This document shows, in pieces, positions 62,166 through 64,000 of a DNA stretch of 64,000 bases. The notes under the pieces are model-generated. The model saw only the letters and a program-made list of their open reading frames with translations. It searched no databases and was not told the origin of the DNA. The translations under genes were made by a program, and so were the position numbers. This stretch comes from Thiomicrorhabdus sp. Kp2. GTDB lineage: Bacteria > Pseudomonadota > Gammaproteobacteria > Thiomicrospirales > Thiomicrospiraceae. Every line of letters starts with the position of its first letter. The first letter of the stretch is position 1. The DNA lies in the NCBI RefSeq assembly GCF_000478585.1, contig NZ_ARWI01000001.1, forward strand, positions 1,364,001-1,428,000, read 5' to 3'.

Positions 62166-64000
62166 TTAGTCGTTTTGGAAGTCAATATTCATATCATTGA
62201 TATCATTTTCATCCAATAACTCTCCTTGAATGATTACCGAAGTAATATCATTGGTTGTCGCAGCGTCACCATCCGCATCAACATCAATAATTGTACTGTC
62301 AGCAGTACCATCATTATCACTATCAAGGCTTGTGAAGTTTAAGTAATCTCCTAAAGTGGCTTCCGTCACATCGGTATCAGTAATCACTTCACTTAAATCC
62401 AATACATCATTGGCTACATCAAAGTCAACGATTGTAACGTCTTCTTGTGAATTGATAATAAATGCTTCCGATTCAGAGTCATCACCATACAAGAACAATC
62501 CATTATCAGATGTTGTCGTAATTTCTAGGTTATCAACTTGTAATTCTTCATTATTACTATTTGTCACAACTTGAATACTAAGTTGTAAATCACCATTGCT
62601 ATCAGCCGTAGCATCAAATGAAACTTTATCGTTAAACTCACCATAGTGTCTTGCAACTTCAACGTCATTACCACCATCATCTTTTACATAAACAACAAAG
62701 TAGTCGCTACTTTCCCAACCACTTGTATTTGTTGTATCAAAGCTAACAGTCACGTTTTCACCTGGCTCTACTTGATAAGTTTTAGTCGCCGTTTCATTAC
62801 GGTCAATGAACAACGCATTATTTTCTCTACTATCAGTATCACCATTAACAGTCCAACCTTCTGCGGAAGCATTAAAGTCTTCACTTGCAATGACATTGAC
62901 ATCCTTAACATTCACAAAAACCTTCACATCAAAAGTAGTTGCATCTCCATCTGCATCTGAAGCGGTTACACTGAATGTTTTCAGAATATCGGCACTAAAC
63001 TCTGAAGCTTTTGCCGAGTAAGCATACTGACCCGTTGCAAAATCAAACAATAACTTACCTTGTCCACCAATCGCTATACCTGTTGCTGGGAAATCTGCAG
63101 CGGTATATACAGTGCCATCGACGGAAATACTGTCTATTGTTATTTGTCCATCACCACCAGAAACATTATCTAATGTGGTTCCAGAACCGATATTATCTAA
63201 CGCACCACCTGAAACGCTTAATTCAGGCTCCAATGCAGAATTCAGGTCATTTGGATCAACGACAACAGTCGTTTCCACGCCTGCTGCTGTTGCCAACTCA
63301 TCCAGATAGCTGGTATCTGTAATACCAGCACCTAGCGCCACAACATGCGCTGAATCTACATAGGTATTAACAAAGTTAGTCCATCCTGTAACATAGCTAT
63401 CATCTAGCCAACCCGCTTCAGAATCACCTGATGTGGTGGTGTTTTGAGTTCCATTAACATTTTCAGCCGTTGGTTCGCCATCAGAGATAAAGTAAGCTAC
63501 CGTTTTATCGGCTGCTGGTTCTGTGTAGTTATTGTAGGTCTCATAAACCGCATCTTCATAGTTTGTCATATTATTATCAGTCAAACCGTTAATAATATTG
63601 ATGGCTTCTTGCGGAGACATCCAGACTTCACCATTGGCATTTGTCATGACCAATCCTGTTGTCGCGAAGGTGACCAGCTTAACATTGACAGTACCCATCG
63701 AATCATAGGTATTAATCATATTTGCTAGTGCTTCTTTTGCTAATGTCAAACGATTCTCATTAGACATACTTCCAGAAGTATCAAGCGTAATAACGATATT
63801 GGTATCTTGCGCTAGATTTTCATTGGCAAAATCCATACCGCGAACTTCATCAATCGATTCTGGTTTTAAATCAACGTAAACAGCATTTCCGTTAATATCA
63901 ATCGTTAAAGTAGATGTGTGACTGTCACCGTCTTTATCTGTAATCGTATAATCAAAAGTCGCTTGTAAGTTTTGTCCATCAGTCAAGGCATCTTTTGTTT
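62166..64000 (-). CDS. Large VWA-containing type I-secreted adhesin, C-terminal part
   Basis: Only the last 610 codons are in the window; the frame is open to the right edge. It includes the end of a repeated Ig-like/T1SS-143 domain (TITDKDGDSHTSTL), a von Willebrand A domain with MIDAS motif DTSGSMS, another VCBS-like repeat, a jelly-roll-like segment, and a C-terminal acidic Asp-rich repeat of the type used as a type I secretion signal. This is the BapA/LapA-like adhesin design, regulated elsewhere by cyclic-di-GMP. A C39-like ABC transporter fragment in the transposon is unrelated in location. Confidence 0.9.
   Translation of the reverse strand, partial: TKDALTDGQNLQATFDYTITDKDGDSHTSTLTIDINGNAVYVDLKPESIDEVRGMDFANENLAQDTNIVITLDTSGSMSNENRLTLAKEALANMINTYDSMGTVNVKLVTFATTGLVMTNANGEVWMSPQEAINIINGLTDNNMTNYEDAVYETYNNYTEPAADKTVAYFISDGEPTAENVNGTQNTTTSGDSEAGWLDDSYVTGWTNFVNTYVDSAHVVALGAGITDTSYLDELATAAGVETTVVVDPNDLNSALEPELSVSGGALDNIGSGTTLDNVSGGDGQITIDSISVDGTVYTAADFPATGIAIGGQGKLLFDFATGQYAYSAKASEFSADILKTFSVTASDADGDATTFDVKVFVNVKDVNVIASEDFNASAEGWTVNGDTDSRENNALFIDRNETATKTYQVEPGENVTVSFDTTNTSGWESSDYFVVYVKDDGGNDVEVARHYGEFNDKVSFDATADSNGDLQLSIQVVTNSNNEELQVDNLEITTTSDNGLFLYGDDSESEAFIINSQEDVTIVDFDVANDVLDLSEVITDTDVTEATLGDYLNFTSLDSDNDGTADSTIIDVDADGDAATTNDITSVIIQGELLDENDINDMNIDFQND

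Noticed and set aside
1-64000. tRNA or rRNA genes
   Set aside because: I saw no cloverleaf ending or rRNA-like sequence, though a short tRNA could be missed by eye.

Overview
The window is about 43 kb of chromosomal backbone interrupted by one 20.6-kb Tn7-like transposon. The backbone reads as a low-GC gammaproteobacterium. The argH / hemC-hemD-hemX-hemY arrangement, the mnmC and tmcA tRNA-modification genes, the many cyclic-di-GMP proteins (two PilZ proteins and two GGDEF cyclases, plus a GGDEF-like sensor) and a large type I-secreted adhesin would suit a Thiomicrospira/Thiomicrorhabdus-like marine bacterium. That assignment is a guess from gene content, not a demonstrated one.

Backbone left arm (1-12747): the end of aroE, a gamma-carbonic anhydrase, two PilZ proteins, glutathione reductase, a peroxiredoxin-glutaredoxin fusion, an unknown gene, and a tightly overlapping six-gene operon (response regulator, histidine kinase, outer-membrane lipoprotein, MacA-like adaptor, MacB-like ATPase, MacB-like permease). 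After it comes a 490-bp non-coding stretch packed with dispersed repeats.

Tn7-like element (12748-33381): both ends begin TGTGAAAAAACAATAAAG, carry repeated TnsB-type sites, and are flanked by the 5-bp duplication ACATC. The insertion lies at the stop codon of a HI0933/YhiN-family flavoprotein gene. tnsA, tnsB, tnsC, a tnsD-like tniQ and a second, shorter tniQ-like gene occupy the right third. The left end carries a broken, inverted copy of the start of tnsA, so the element looks bounded by two right-type ends. The cargo includes an IS110-family insertion sequence, gene fragments, a Panacea-type toxin-antitoxin candidate, a CapW/BrxR-like WYL regulator without a recognisable start codon, several unknown small genes, and a compact cassette beside the tns genes. 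The cassette encodes a 125-aa unknown protein, a PfkB kinase fused to a nucleoside deoxyribosyltransferase, a QueC-like enzyme and a SagB-like oxidoreductase, with a convergent OGG-type glycosylase. QueC-like and OGG-like proteins are known accessories of type IV CBASS, but no nucleotidyltransferase is present here. This makes the cassette the best candidate for an undescribed deazapurine or nucleobase-based defence system.

Backbone right arm (33385-64000): the target flavoprotein, a PAS-GGDEF protein, a CinA-like protein, thiD, a class A beta-lactamase, two unknown membrane proteins, mnmC, msrB, tmcA, purU, an exonuclease III, a flavin reductase, a heme-motif sensor, hemY-hemX-hemD-hemC, a thioredoxin-like protein, argH, rsuA, a 179-bp MITE, a GAF-GGDEF protein, apt, a protein kinase with Sel1 repeats, and the C-terminal part of a VWA-containing adhesin.

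A genome-scale signature overlies this. The palindrome ACCAGGCCTGGT, or its CAGGCCTG core, occurs about 28 times in the backbone, inside genes and between them, and not once in the transposon. Every intergenic copy lies beyond gene 3' ends.
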